DNA from: Imbricaverruca yamaguchii
Lineage: Eukaryota; Arthropoda; Thecostraca; Neoverrucidae
Direction of reading: 5' to 3'
Length of the DNA stretch: 64,000 nt
Assembly: GCA_034440575.1 (NCBI GenBank)
Contig: JAOTOL010001637.1
Location: forward strand, 1,463,501 to 1,527,500
The position numbers and the translations under genes were made by a program. The notes below the pieces were generated by a model. That model was not told the DNA's origin. It saw nothing but the letters and a program-made list of their open reading frames with translations, and ran no database searches. Position 1 is the stretch's first letter. Each line of letters starts with the position of its first letter. This document shows, piece by piece, positions 1 to 55,699 of the stretch.

Positions 1-1661
1 TTTGAGCAAATTTCAGTGAATGCTACATGTGCTTGCCAGTGATGCCAGCTCAAATATGTCAGGATCTTGATGGCAGAATAGCCATTATAAATCTTCCAGC
101 ATTTGTTAATGTGTGCTCAAATCAGTATCTTTCACAGAGTATAAGACTAGTCTTAGGAATCTTGCACCATAATCCATACTTCCATCTTCTCTATGCTCCA
201 TGTCTGCCTTCTCTGTACCCATTCTAGCTTCCTTATATCACTTATGTACCATGTATTCCATGTATTCCAAATACATGAGGAATACTTGAAAGAGGCCTGA
301 CATAATATACATGGTTTTCACAAATTGAAGACAACATAAACTAGAACTATGTAGGTGCCTACATACCTAGTTTGTAGTCTGTATATTGCCTAGTTTGTGT
401 TTGGCCAGCATAATTGTAATGCAGGAATAATGATAAATGATTATAATTACTCCCTTCCACATACTTTGAATGGTTGAAATCAGACTGTTTTACACACATT
501 TTTCACATTTGTAAAGTCACATTTTACACACATTTTCCTACATGAAGCAAACCGGGGTTGAATTGGTTATGTTAGGCTTTTTTTTTTTAATCTGGAGGGA
601 TATGTAAGCTATTTTGATTTTTCCCCACAAAAATGCTATTTTTTTATCAAAAACAGATCAGGGTAGATTATGTTTTCTTCAGTTAAACATTTTTAAGTAG
701 AAAATGTTGGAAAATTTTACTTTTTAAAAAGAATGTTTATTTCATGGAAGGCACAACTGTCATGCTATGTCACAGTTGTTCTTTTGAATGTTATTTTATG
801 CTATCCCACCCTACTCCAAAGCACTTTTTTCTGTTATTTTTCCTGCTAATGGAATGCTATGCATTTGCAGAGGAAATGATGGGCCATGTCATGTTAACCA
901 CATCCATAAACATTGCATTTGATAATAAATTGAAGAATTCATGAAGTATCTTAAAATGCAACCTTGCCACTCTGCATAGCCTTTTTCTTTTTTGTTCTCT
1001 TGCCCTAGGCCTAGCCTTGTATCACATTCTTTCTTTAGAAAACAATTATTTTAACAAACTTCCATAGTATTTTTAATGGTCACATTTCCTATAAGAATGA
1101 GTTGATAACAGCTTCTTAATAATGCTCAGGAACACACATGTACAATACATCATTTTAAAATGCTATTGACTTAACATAAAATATGATAATATTTATGTAG
1201 GGTAGAATCTGACCTTCTTAACTCCCATTGCTTTTTATTGCCTAGTCCCAATATTATATTCCAAGATATTAATGTTACAGAAGTGGATTTTTGGATATTG
1301 TTGATCCTATTGGACTTCTCCTTCCTGTCAGAAAGGCATACCTTGCAGTTGGCAATACTTTTTTTAGTCATGCTTGTCAAGCTGGGTAAACTGTTTGACA
1401 GGTTTTGGTTAATTTGTTCTTTCAGGTGCTTTGTTAATTCTTGGAAAGTATCCTTCCAATACAATGTTTATGAGTGTTACCATGAGGATGGACCACTCAT
1501 TTTCTGTGCAGATGGTTACATTTGTGAGGTCATTTTCACTAAAATCATAAGTGGTGTATTCACACTGAATTTGGTATGAATGCACTGCTTGTGTTATTAT
1601 TTGTTAAAAAATGGAGAACAGTGCCAGCCAAGACAAATTGATGAATTTGATTTGATTTTCT
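1..1661. other. AT-rich intergenic sequence
   Basis: No gene or recognisable repeat is seen. The short open frames here lack family resemblance and compositional support. The stretch is AT-rich, in contrast to the GC-rich coronin exons. Confidence 0.6.
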
Positions 1662-1673
1662 TTAAAGTTCAGC

Positions 1674-1828
1674 AGACGTCGGTAGCTCAGTGGTTAAGCT
1701 GAGCGTCTGGCAAGCCAGAGGTATGGGGTTCAATTCCCTGTGGTGCCCGCCCTTCCTGCCAGGGTGAGAGGCAGGCGACGCCGTATGGCCTCGCTGCTGA
1801 GTGCGTCGTAAAGCCACAATCCAATCCA
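1674..1828 (+). mobile_element. tRNA-derived SINE, type A, with target-site duplication
   Basis: The head has pol III promoter boxes: an A box like TAGCTCAGTGG near 1683 and a B box like GGTTCAATTCC near 1728. A body with GGTGAGAGGCAGGCG follows, then a 3' domain ending GCGTCGTAAAGCCACAATCC. A perfect 12-bp direct repeat, TTAAAGTTCAGC, flanks it (1662-1673 and 1829-1840), as target-primed integration would leave. Related copies lie at 17690-17835 (minus) and 25480-25607. The head is SINE-like rather than a functional tRNA, because the sequence continues well past the tRNA-like part. Confidence 0.88.
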
Positions 1829-1840
1829 TTAAAGTTCAGC

Positions 1841-3268
1841 TGCAGTAAGCAGCTAGAGATTCAGCAGGTCTTTAGGCTTTGAAGGAAAATTTCCAACACT
1901 GTTATTATCTACCATGGGTGACAGAGGGATAGAGGTGGTGAACATCCCCTCACTACCAAGTGCAGAAATTTCACTCCACTTCATCCATCACTGGGGACTA
2001 CTAGTGATGTCAGTGGGTGTCAAATCCAAACTTCTAAGTTTCTGCCCTTCCCTCCACAGCACTCCAGTGGTGCTCCAGCAATGGGAATGCAACTGAACTT
2101 GAGGGAAGTTACCACTATCATATCAACCAAGACCTTCAGGTTGAGATGAGCTTGTCCCTCACATAAAGCTCATCAGGCCATCTACTTATATGGTGCTGGC
2201 ATTGGTGCTCCTGATATTTCTGTAGCATGATATTTTTATGGATGCAGAATAGTTGTTTTCATTTGTGGGTTAAATACATTTGGTATTCAGTAGTTGCATG
2301 CTTGTAGTTTTTCTTAATTTCAACAGGTCAAACCTGTTCTCTATATTGGTTTCAGGCTTGCACCACCAATATCAATATTTGAAAGGTGTTGTGGCTGCAA
2401 TGAAGTGCAGGTTTGTTTGCTTCCATTTTGAGCTCAGTTGATTTATTTATCAAGGACTGATTGCATTGAGTGATAGTTTGTTTTGGGAGGAATCTAAAAA
2501 ATTTGTCATTTAGACTCATGCATTTTAATTATTCATGTGGTTCTTCATTGAACTACATTTTATCACTTCATTCTTGGACATTTGTCATAGTATTTTGGAA
2601 TGGTTATGTTGTTTTACCACTGAGCATCTTCATAACATCATATTGTTCATAAAATGATCATTAGGATTTCATCTGACATACACCACTTGTGATTCTAAAG
2701 CAATATGCTTGTGAAATGTGATTGAATACAGTTTGTGATTTGCACCCCACTGTTTGTGAGTAAATAGTGCAAGCACCAAAACAGTAGTGAAATTGGCCTT
2801 TGTTTGTAAGCAAAACAACACAAAAGGCTCTGAATTAGGTTCCAAAGCATAAAAAGTGATGTTAAAAAGATAATAAAAATGCATTGTAACTTAACCTAAC
2901 CAAGCCTAACCTCCCTGCAGAAAATTGAATAAAAACAAATAAAAATTGGAAACATTTTATTGTCATGAATTTCCTAACTTAAAAAAACTTAAAGCAACCC
3001 AATTTACCTTCAGATGACCTGCATTTGATAGGATAATTTCCGATTAAAAAGAATATCTGGAAATTTTCAAAAGAATTTTCCAACTTAAAAGACCCAAGAT
3101 CTAAGCTCTCAAGTCCTAAACATGGAGTTGTATAGCACGTCTATCCTTCTTCCACCAGTCGTGAAGTTCATTGGGGTGCAGTTTGATAGGTGATGTTAAC
3201 ATACAAACATTTAAAAACATTGAGAGAAAAATGAGAAAAATGAGATTACAAAAAAGTAATTAAACCTG
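1841..3268. other. AT-rich intergenic sequence
   Basis: No gene or repeat is recognised. Short TTAACCTAACC-like motifs near 2888 are of a kind common in arthropod noncoding DNA. Confidence 0.5.
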
Positions 3269-4781
3269 TTGATGTGTATATCACGAACCTCCTTTGGTTC
3301 TGACCGAAAGACATTAATGCTGCTATGTCGGTCACTCGTTCGATCTAAGTTAGACTATGCATGCTGTGTGTACAATGGTGCCTCTAAAAATATCAGGTGT
3401 ACTCTTCATTCTGTACAGCATGTGGCTCTGTGGACCGCCACTGGCACGCTTGGAAATACGCCAATTGCTAGTCTGCTCGCAGAGTCGAACGAGCCTCCCC
3501 TGGCGTTAAGACATGAAATGCTTGGGCTACGGTATGCATGCAGATTACGGCAGTTCCCCACCCACCTCTCTTGCAGCGCAGTGTTCTCGCGACGTACCTT
3601 GTAATTTTTGTTGCAGTGGCAGAAATGTGACAGTTTTGCTGTCCTGCATCAGAATTCGTGCTCTCTTTGAGGAGAGTAGTGTAAAAGTTCGTCGGGTGAT
3701 ACATATGTAGAAACCAGTTATGCCGCCCTGGAATCTAGTCTGTAGTTGACCTGTCCCTGTAGTTGATCTATCGCTGACAGAGATGCAAAAGGATGATGCA
3801 GCATCTGAGCCCTTCTGCATGCAAACACTAAAGCACTTAGATACACATAAAGGATATGCACAAATATTTACTGATGTTCCAAGACCAGCACCGGACCGGG
3901 ATGTGCTTTCGTGTCTGTTACTTCCACTCGCTTTAAAAAACCTGCCTGCATATGCTTCTGTGTATACCTGCGAGATAATCGCAATAATTAAGCACTTTCT
4001 TTGATCAAGTTATCACAAAATGTTTCATATGCCCTAATATTAGCAGCCGTTTGACACTTACCGCATCTTACCTTATCGACACTGCCGACATTTTATTGAC
4101 ATTCTGACACGTCTCACTGCTCTAGAACGAAACGGAAAAAGCGTTTGTTTGTGCTGGGTTCCAAGCCATGTCGGTGTTTATGGAAATGAGCGAGTCGATT
4201 CCGCAGCGACATGGGAAGCTCAGAGATCCCCCAACATGCATTCTCCCACTTCTCCCCAGGGACCACATCTTTGGAATCACATCGCACATGAATGCTAAGT
4301 GACATGGGAGTTGGAACGCACAGTCGAACAATAAGCTGCAGTCAATACGACCACACCTTGAAGACTGGTCATCACGCTATCTGAGATCCAGGAGTGACGA
4401 GGTGACTCGAAGTAAGTTGCGAACTGGCCACATACATGCTACTCACCAATACACCTCTGCAGGAAAGGGAGACCTAAGTGCTCCGCTGTCTCGAAAACTA
4501 CGGTGCGACATGTGCTTTTCTCTTGTAAATACTTTTCAAGGGACCAAAGGTTGTTTTACGGAAATAGGATCAGACACCTAACATCGCGAGGTGTTGGCAA
4601 ATGACTGGGAAATTATTTATTTCGGCATCATATTCGGATGCCTAAGAGCGATACGATTTCAGGCCATATACTTACTTTAGTGATACTCCAGAATTATGGC
4701 ATGCTAAATGAATGTTATGGGCACCAAAAGATCACATTTGTTTTCGGTCAAGGCACCCTCAGACCAAAATAACTAACTAAC
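3269..4781 (+). mobile_element. Decayed I-like non-LTR retrotransposon (RT C-terminus, RNase H and 3' tail)
   Basis: A frame at 3269-3604 has the C-terminal end of a LINE reverse transcriptase, with SLVRSKLDYACCVYN and NEPPLALRHEMLGLRYA. Downstream, in other frames, are RNase H-like remnants: FTD near 3870 and WVPSHVGVYGNERVDSAA at 4155-4210. The second is the typical C-terminal RNase H motif of I/Loa-type elements. Frameshifts and stops make it a pseudogene. After about 250 nt of 3' UTR it ends at 4719-4781 with GGGCACC, then ACCAAAATAACTAACTAAC. That end resembles the short tail repeat found many times in this window and the 3' ends of the SINEs. The 5' part is missing, and the clade assignment is by motif only. 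Confidence 0.8.
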
Positions 4782-5586
4782 AGCATAAAAACATTTCTTT
4801 CAATGCACATGCATGTGGTGCCCTCGTTCCTTCCCCTATATTGGAAAACTGTGGAGTGCAGTATGGGATTTGGGTGTGATAATATATGAGTAATGATGCA
4901 AAATTACGAAATAAAAACCTAACATAACCTAATACTTACTGTTGTTTGATAACCCGGAACCTACTGATGTTGGATTGCTCATAACCTACAGATGTTGAAT
5001 TGCCTAAACCTGCTGATGTTGGACCATATATCATGTTACCACACAAGCCTGCACCATTCACTATCATTTTCCTCAATCTAGCCAAAAACGTTGGATGTTG
5101 TGCAATATATTATATTCTATATAATATATATAATAAGCAATTACAAAACAAATATGTTGGTGTTCAGTCACTGAGAACTTCCAGTCGCTCATGTTAGTAT
5201 GTCATTATTCCGATATTTTGTATCATTGTAATGTAATCAAGGTAACCTATGCTTCCTCTGTATTTCCTCGAACCCTGTGACCATCAGGGTGCGAATTAAG
5301 GCACTTCTTAAGACATTTCATCTCTTAAAACATTTTTGCACCCCGGATTCATACTAGATAGAATGGGCTCCACATGTACTCCGACACAAACATGCAGAAG
5401 GAACAAAAATACTACTAAAAATACTAATACAAGATTAAATAAAACATCCACCGAACATGCTATTCTACTTACGATTACCAAATAAACTAGTCACTTTTCG
5501 TACCATCAAGCACACAGACAACACCCGAACACACACCACACCACACCACAACCAGCGGAAATGCCGACGACAACGCGCCAAACCTC
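4782..5586. other. AT-rich intergenic sequence with a short degenerate tandem repeat
   Basis: Three ~25-bp units built around CCTACTGATGTTGGATTGC lie at about 4958-5022. Nothing else is recognised. Confidence 0.45.
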
Positions 5587-5597
5587 GCGCATGCGCA
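5587..5597. promoter_or_regulatory. NRF1-like palindrome
   Basis: GCGCATGCGCA matches the palindromic NRF-1 binding consensus common in animal CpG-type promoters. It lies about 540 bp upstream of the proposed coronin first-exon donor. The promoter assignment is inferred from position. Confidence 0.4.
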
Positions 5598-5608
5598 CTG
5601 AACAGTGG

Positions 5609-5646
5609 GGGGCTTAGGGGCGCATCGACTGCAGTGGTCATGCAGC
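5609..5646 (-). mobile_element. Headless tail micro-retroposon with 13-bp target-site duplication
   Basis: This 38-bp insert reads on the minus strand GCTGCATGACC, then CAGTCGATGCGCCCCTAAG. That is the 3' domain shared by the SINEs here. Perfect direct repeats CACTGAACAGTGG flank it (5596-5608 and 5647-5659). It sits next to the NRF1-like site. Confidence 0.8.
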
Positions 5647-5979
5647 CACTGAACAGTGGCCTCCGGTCGCTTCGAATTCTGCCAATGCGTCTCCAGAAAC
5701 CTGCTTTCGAGCCACCCTATAGTGGGAAAAACTGACCGTTTGAAGAGACGACTTCCAGAGTCCCGGAGACCGCCGATCAGAATTTGCTTTGTTAGCATTT
5801 TCTGTTCTGAAAACTGTCTTTCAACCGATCAATGCAAGGTATTTTTTAAATGACGTCTTGACCATTGGCAACTTTGAACACATGTTTAACAGTGCCATAC
5901 TGCAAACACAATACCTTGAGTGATCCTTTGCTTCGCGCACGGCCATCGCTTCCGACTGTCGCGTGTGAGGTAGTGGTGT

Positions 5980-6129
5980 GCGGTCCGTGTCGCGCAGGGA
6001 ATTGGCTGCGTAGGCGCGTAGGTAGGTGTGCGTTCTGAGCTGAGCGTGAATCGTGAATTATTTGTGTTTGTTTTTAATTTGGCTAGTCTTGTACTGAGAC
6101 CAACAGTGAAAGGAAAGCGCATTGCTCCG
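5980..6129 (+). other. coro: Candidate noncoding first exon of coronin
   Basis: The sequence around 6110-6140 ends in ATTGCTCCG followed by GTGAGT, a strong donor at 6130. The coronin start codon at 6744 is preceded by a good acceptor (pyrimidine-rich tract and CAG at 6739-6741) only 2 nt before the ATG. A 5' UTR exon is therefore required upstream, and this is the best donor seen. Its 5' end (transcription start) cannot be placed; 5980 is a nominal value. Confidence 0.45.
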
Positions 6130-51074
<44,945 letters not shown>

Positions 51075-51544
51075 ATTGTGAGGCGCCGTCGGCGCTGTGG
51101 TCTGCCCGCTGGGTGCTCAGAGACGGCGGCGGCCGTTGGCGCCAGTGTGGGCCGTGTGATATTGGCTGGCTGGGCTGGCGTGGCGCCGGTGTCGTGTCGT
51201 TGCCGGTCGGCCGCTGCCAGAGAGGTGTGTGCGCGCGCGCGACTGTGTGGCGTGTTTTCTACAGCTAACGCCTCTCGTTATGTACTAATTTTGTATAAAT
51301 TGTTTGTTGTATACGTTATAATAGGTCGGTAGCCGTGAGTGGAGTTGGTACATGTGTCGGCAGGCAGCGTATGTGCTAACAGCGGAGATAACTCGAGCGC
51401 CGCCCGCCGCCCGCCGCGCCGCCGCCGTCAGTGATCGTACACAAGGTGTGCAAAGGATAGCAACGAATCGTGCCGAGCGGGGTGTCCGCGCGTCGTGCGT
51501 CGGCGGACTGCGGCGTCCGTCCGCCGACAGCGACGGTCGAGTCG
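51075..51544 (+). other. Probable coronin 3' UTR / CpG-rich flank
   Basis: GC-rich sequence after the stop. TATAAA-type variants occur near 51293, but the first clear AATAAA is far away near 52818. The UTR end cannot be set. Confidence 0.4.
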
Positions 51545-51690
51545 AGCCAGTCAATTGGCTGCGCCTCTGGAGATGCGCCAATCACGTGGCTCCGATTCAG
51601 AAGTTTGGCCAATCACGTCGCTCCAATTTGTGGATCTGGCTAATCGATTGGTGTTGGCTCCGGGAGCTGGCCAACGAAGCCACTCCTGTT
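51545..51690. repeat. ~32-bp degenerate repeat with CCAAT boxes
   Basis: GCGCCAATCACGTGGCTCC and GGCCAATCACGTCGCTCC recur, followed by inverted CGATTGGTG and GGCCAACG variants. The CCAATCACGTG pattern is NF-Y/E-box-like. Confidence 0.6.
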
Positions 51691-54600
51691 GCGAAGTCGC
51701 CTCTCGCGTCACCCCCGTGCCAACGGGGGTAAATCAATGCTTTTGTCGACGGCAATTTGCCAGACGACGTGCCTCGTAATTTATTCGTAACGCTCGTTAT
51801 AAATGAAAGGTGATGCAATACAAATTTCAAAATGTACATCTCTTCGTGGGTCCGTGTGCCTTAAGTGGAGGAATGGGCTGGGATTCACCAATGAATAGCA
51901 GTCCGCTTGTACCAAGTTAAATCTGTGTCATTGGATTGCACGCTCGCTGGTTGTCTACCCCTTGCTCCCCCTACTGCTCATATGAGATGGTTGTAAGGTG
52001 GTCCCGCGAAATTTGTTGGAGGAATAGCCTCATCGCATCACTGATCGCGTGAATGGACTGTGCACTCCGGTTATATTTGTTAGCCCAGTGTATGCATCTG
52101 CATGTAGGCACTTGCACTCATCCCGCCCTGGTCCACATCCTGTCTTGGTTGCCTTCCTCTCTAGTCTACTCGATCGAATGGGCGAATAACGACTGCGGTG
52201 TCGACGAGATGGTATTTTCATTGCAATATCACCTCTCTAAAAGCTTAGTCGGCTAGCCTCGAAATGGCCATACTGTTGGTGTGGAGCCGTTCGCTCAATA
52301 ACCATTGATGTGTGTACTTGTTTTGTTTTCGGTATATGGGTGCAAAACAAATCCCACGTGTTCTTCATGCCTTTCATGTCGGAAAGTAAAAGGCTGGTAC
52401 CAAGCGACAAAAGCATTACGTGAGCCAACACAAAAACATGCACAAGAAGCATGCTACGATATTCCATCAAATAGTCAATTTCCACTACACAGCTGCCGTG
52501 CCCTCATTTCCATCACTTCTTGCATGTAAACAACCTCAGGTGATGCTATGCGATCTTCCTTGCGCCTGCAAATGCATAATTTGATGCCAATCATCGGTGA
52601 TATTGTATGTCCTTCCTTTAATCTGTTTCATACCGAAATATGGTAGTTGTTGGGAGGATGGTTATCAGCATGAACTCTCGCACACTAAAGTATCCCATTG
52701 AAGAAATGCGATGGCAGCCATCTGAGGATAGCTACACACTCTTGCCTCCCACTGTCATTGTTGTGCACCTTGACCATTCTGCATCGTAGTGCCCAAATAC
52801 TTCCTGAGTGTATTTGTAATAAATACTACTTTAAGTTAAAAAAAACATTGCACGAAGGAATAGGGAACACTTATATTAAATTTCGATCTTATCTCATTCT
52901 GCATAAACTTGTACTACTTTGCATCGAGAAATCCGTTAGTTTTCTCGATTCGACGCCATTTTTCTTTGGCTTCGTTTTCAGATGATTCATTTTTCATTGT
53001 CAGAGCCGTGGCTCGAAACGGATTTGCGATTTATTTCCACGATTATACATGGGAAAGTGTGATCGGACAGGAGCATGCTGCCCGGCGCACCAATGACTAC
53101 TCCAAAGTGCGTGTTAGGATGACACCTCCACGTACATCGCCTACGTCGGCAGTGACAGCCAATCAAACTTCAACCACCGGACAGTTTTGAAGGATCTGCA
53201 GTCTGGCGCCGGCACTGACGGAGACTGCGAGAGCAACACCCGGGGCCACAAGATTTGCTTTACAGGATGCGACACAAGCCGGATTAACGTAACCCTTTCT
53301 TTAACGTAATCATATATAGCGGACGGCGCTCTGCCTCCACTGACAAAAAAAAACTGGCGGGCTACTCTAGCCGCCGAACGGCTGTGGGAGAGTCTGCAGT
53401 TTGGCGCCGACATGGGCATACTGCGAGAACGTACTCTGCGTCTTGGATGCTGTCTTGGCAACACAGATGGGCTACCTGGTCACACCCATAGGCAGAATTG
53501 CATTGACATGTTGTGGCGCCCCGTTGGTGCTTGTGATAAACAGAACTTCGCTTGTTCAGTAAGCGACATCTTTTCAAATAAATTTTGACAGTAGGATACT
53601 GTATGCTATTCGGTGTTCGTAGTCTGGTTACTAACATCTGATTGTCAACATTTGTTGGGGTACCGAAAGAAGTACGGAGTCCCCGCAATATTTTGTGGCT
53701 CCGGCATGGTTTTCAGGTGTCAGTAAAATGATTAGGGGGACAAACACATGAAAGCATTGGGCAAATCCTGCTGGATTGGGGCCGAAAAAAAAAAAATTTT
53801 GGGGGGAAAAAAAGGTTACTGTGCATCAGCAATGTTGCAACAATCTGGAATGGACGTCAAAACTGGCAATCACTGACTGACAAGTTCCGGCTCTCACCGC
53901 CTTTCAAAGCATCAAATCCTGCTGAATTTATTTTCATGGACATGTGTTTGTCAATAAATTTTACTCTCACTAAATTACGTTAGTTTGGTATCGGAGACTC
54001 GGAGACATACGCGGAGACCTGCGGCAGACTGCAGTTGCTGATTGTAAATACTAGGGATATCCCTTCTTATGATCAGTGTTGTTGATAAATGGGTTTACGT
54101 TGTGAGGCTTCAGAAGTCTATTTTCAGAATAATTGTGAAGGTATTATTGACTTTAATATGTTCGTCACGTATTCTGAACTGTTGAATTGTTGTTTCGTAC
54201 GTAGTTCAGATATGCCTGTATTTCCTGGTCAGTCAAGGTTGTGGATATATTAAAAGATAAATTGTTATAGATCCAGGAACGACTGAATGTTATAAAAAAT
54301 TGACTTCAGTAGTATTTATTGCCAAAGTATTTATTGCGCAAGTATTTATTGCGATGTTTCGGCCATAGGCCATTGCCAAACAATGATGAATTAGCTTTTA
54401 ATGTATCCACAAAAAAGAATTGTTGTTTCACATATTGAATTATTATTATTGGGCAAATGTAATAAAATAACTTAACCTACTGGCATTGGAGATTAGGTTA
54501 AGTAGGTAGATAGGTAGGAAGGTACCAAGGTACCTAGGCATCTACATACCTACCTACCTAGCCTGGGTGGTTGCCTACAATTTAGACTCCAAAAACTGAT

Positions 54601-55544
54601 AAAATTTTACAGCAATAACAGCTTCTTGAAATCTATGCATTAGATGAGGTTTTTCACAATGTCTTTCAAGGTACTATAATGACCTTAAAAGTGGTTGACC
54701 TAAACTGCAATAACGCCCCTACATTAATATGGTAAGCAAAGCAACCTTCAGAAAATGGATGTATTTCCAGTAAAGACTAAACTCAACAAGGGCATAGTCT
54801 TTCACTGGGTAGGTAGGTACCTACCTTGCCTTCTACTTGTTCTATTTTTAATATGAACTGTAGACCCTGCCAAATGACAACAGATACTACCATAAATTGA
54901 TTTCTTGTGTGCAGGGTGACTAACTATCCTTTACATTTTTTAATGATTATTGGAGTGGTTAATGCACTTGCTCTGATACTTCCAGGGCAGGAGTATTTAT
55001 TTCTTAAAGTTATTATGGTAGTGGGGTAATGTCCATCCTCCAAGGAGAAGTCAGTCATTATACAAATGTATGTCTGGGAACTTCATTGATCAAGCTTACA
55101 TGGCTGATATTATTTTATGCAGAGTATTGCTTTTATTCTACAGTTTACTAATTACTAAGGTTGTCTACAGACCAGCTAAGATCAGACATTGGTCTCTCAA
55201 GTTGACTGTTATGAAGGAAACAACTAGGTGATTGTTTAACAAAAAATAATGTCTGTATGGTTTGATCAGATGAAAGTTTACAAAGTTGGTTAATCCATTG
55301 GAAGTTGGTTGGTTAGTTGGTTGGTTAATTACAGACAAGATTGGTTAACTAAGGACATGTTGCTGTTTCCATTTAAAAAGAAGAATTTGACAGTTGTCAT
55401 GGAAATTGATTTTTTTTGTGAATATAAAATGAACCACAATTTCCCCAACTGATGTGTCTGCCTTCCAGAGTTATGTATTAAGACAATTCATCAGGAAGTA
55501 TAGGTGAAACCATTCAGCTTGCAGATAGAGCACAGTTGTGAACA
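51691..55544. other. Intergenic region between coronin and the F-box gene
   Basis: No gene is recognised. A two-copy segment containing CTGCAGTYTGGCGCCG lies near 53195 and 53395, and three TATTTATTG-type repeats lie near 54311-54353. TAGGTAGGTA/TACCTACCTA inverted motifs occur near 54500-54560. The last 1 kb is AT-rich and should hold the F-box promoter. Confidence 0.45.
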
Positions 55545-55699
55545 ATGACAAATTCCCTGCTGATGCTTCCAACTGAAGTGCTGGAAGCAATACTTGGTTT
55601 TCTTGATATAGAGTCAATTTCTAGTTTATCCCAGACATGCTGGCATTTGTACAATATACAAGACTCAGATAAGGTGTGGAAATCTGCATTTTATAACAG
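55545..55699 (+). CDS. FBXO21: F-box gene coding exon 1 (residues 1-51, split codon 52)
   Basis: ATG at 55545 with the F-box immediately after it. No in-frame upstream extension is needed. The donor is AACAG followed by GTGAGT, phase 2. Confidence 0.85.

Noticed and set aside
1679..1750. Functional tRNA gene
   Set aside because: A- and B-box sequences are present, but the sequence continues as a 155-bp element with target duplications and other copies, so it is a SINE head. The same holds for 19726, 27385 and 28279.
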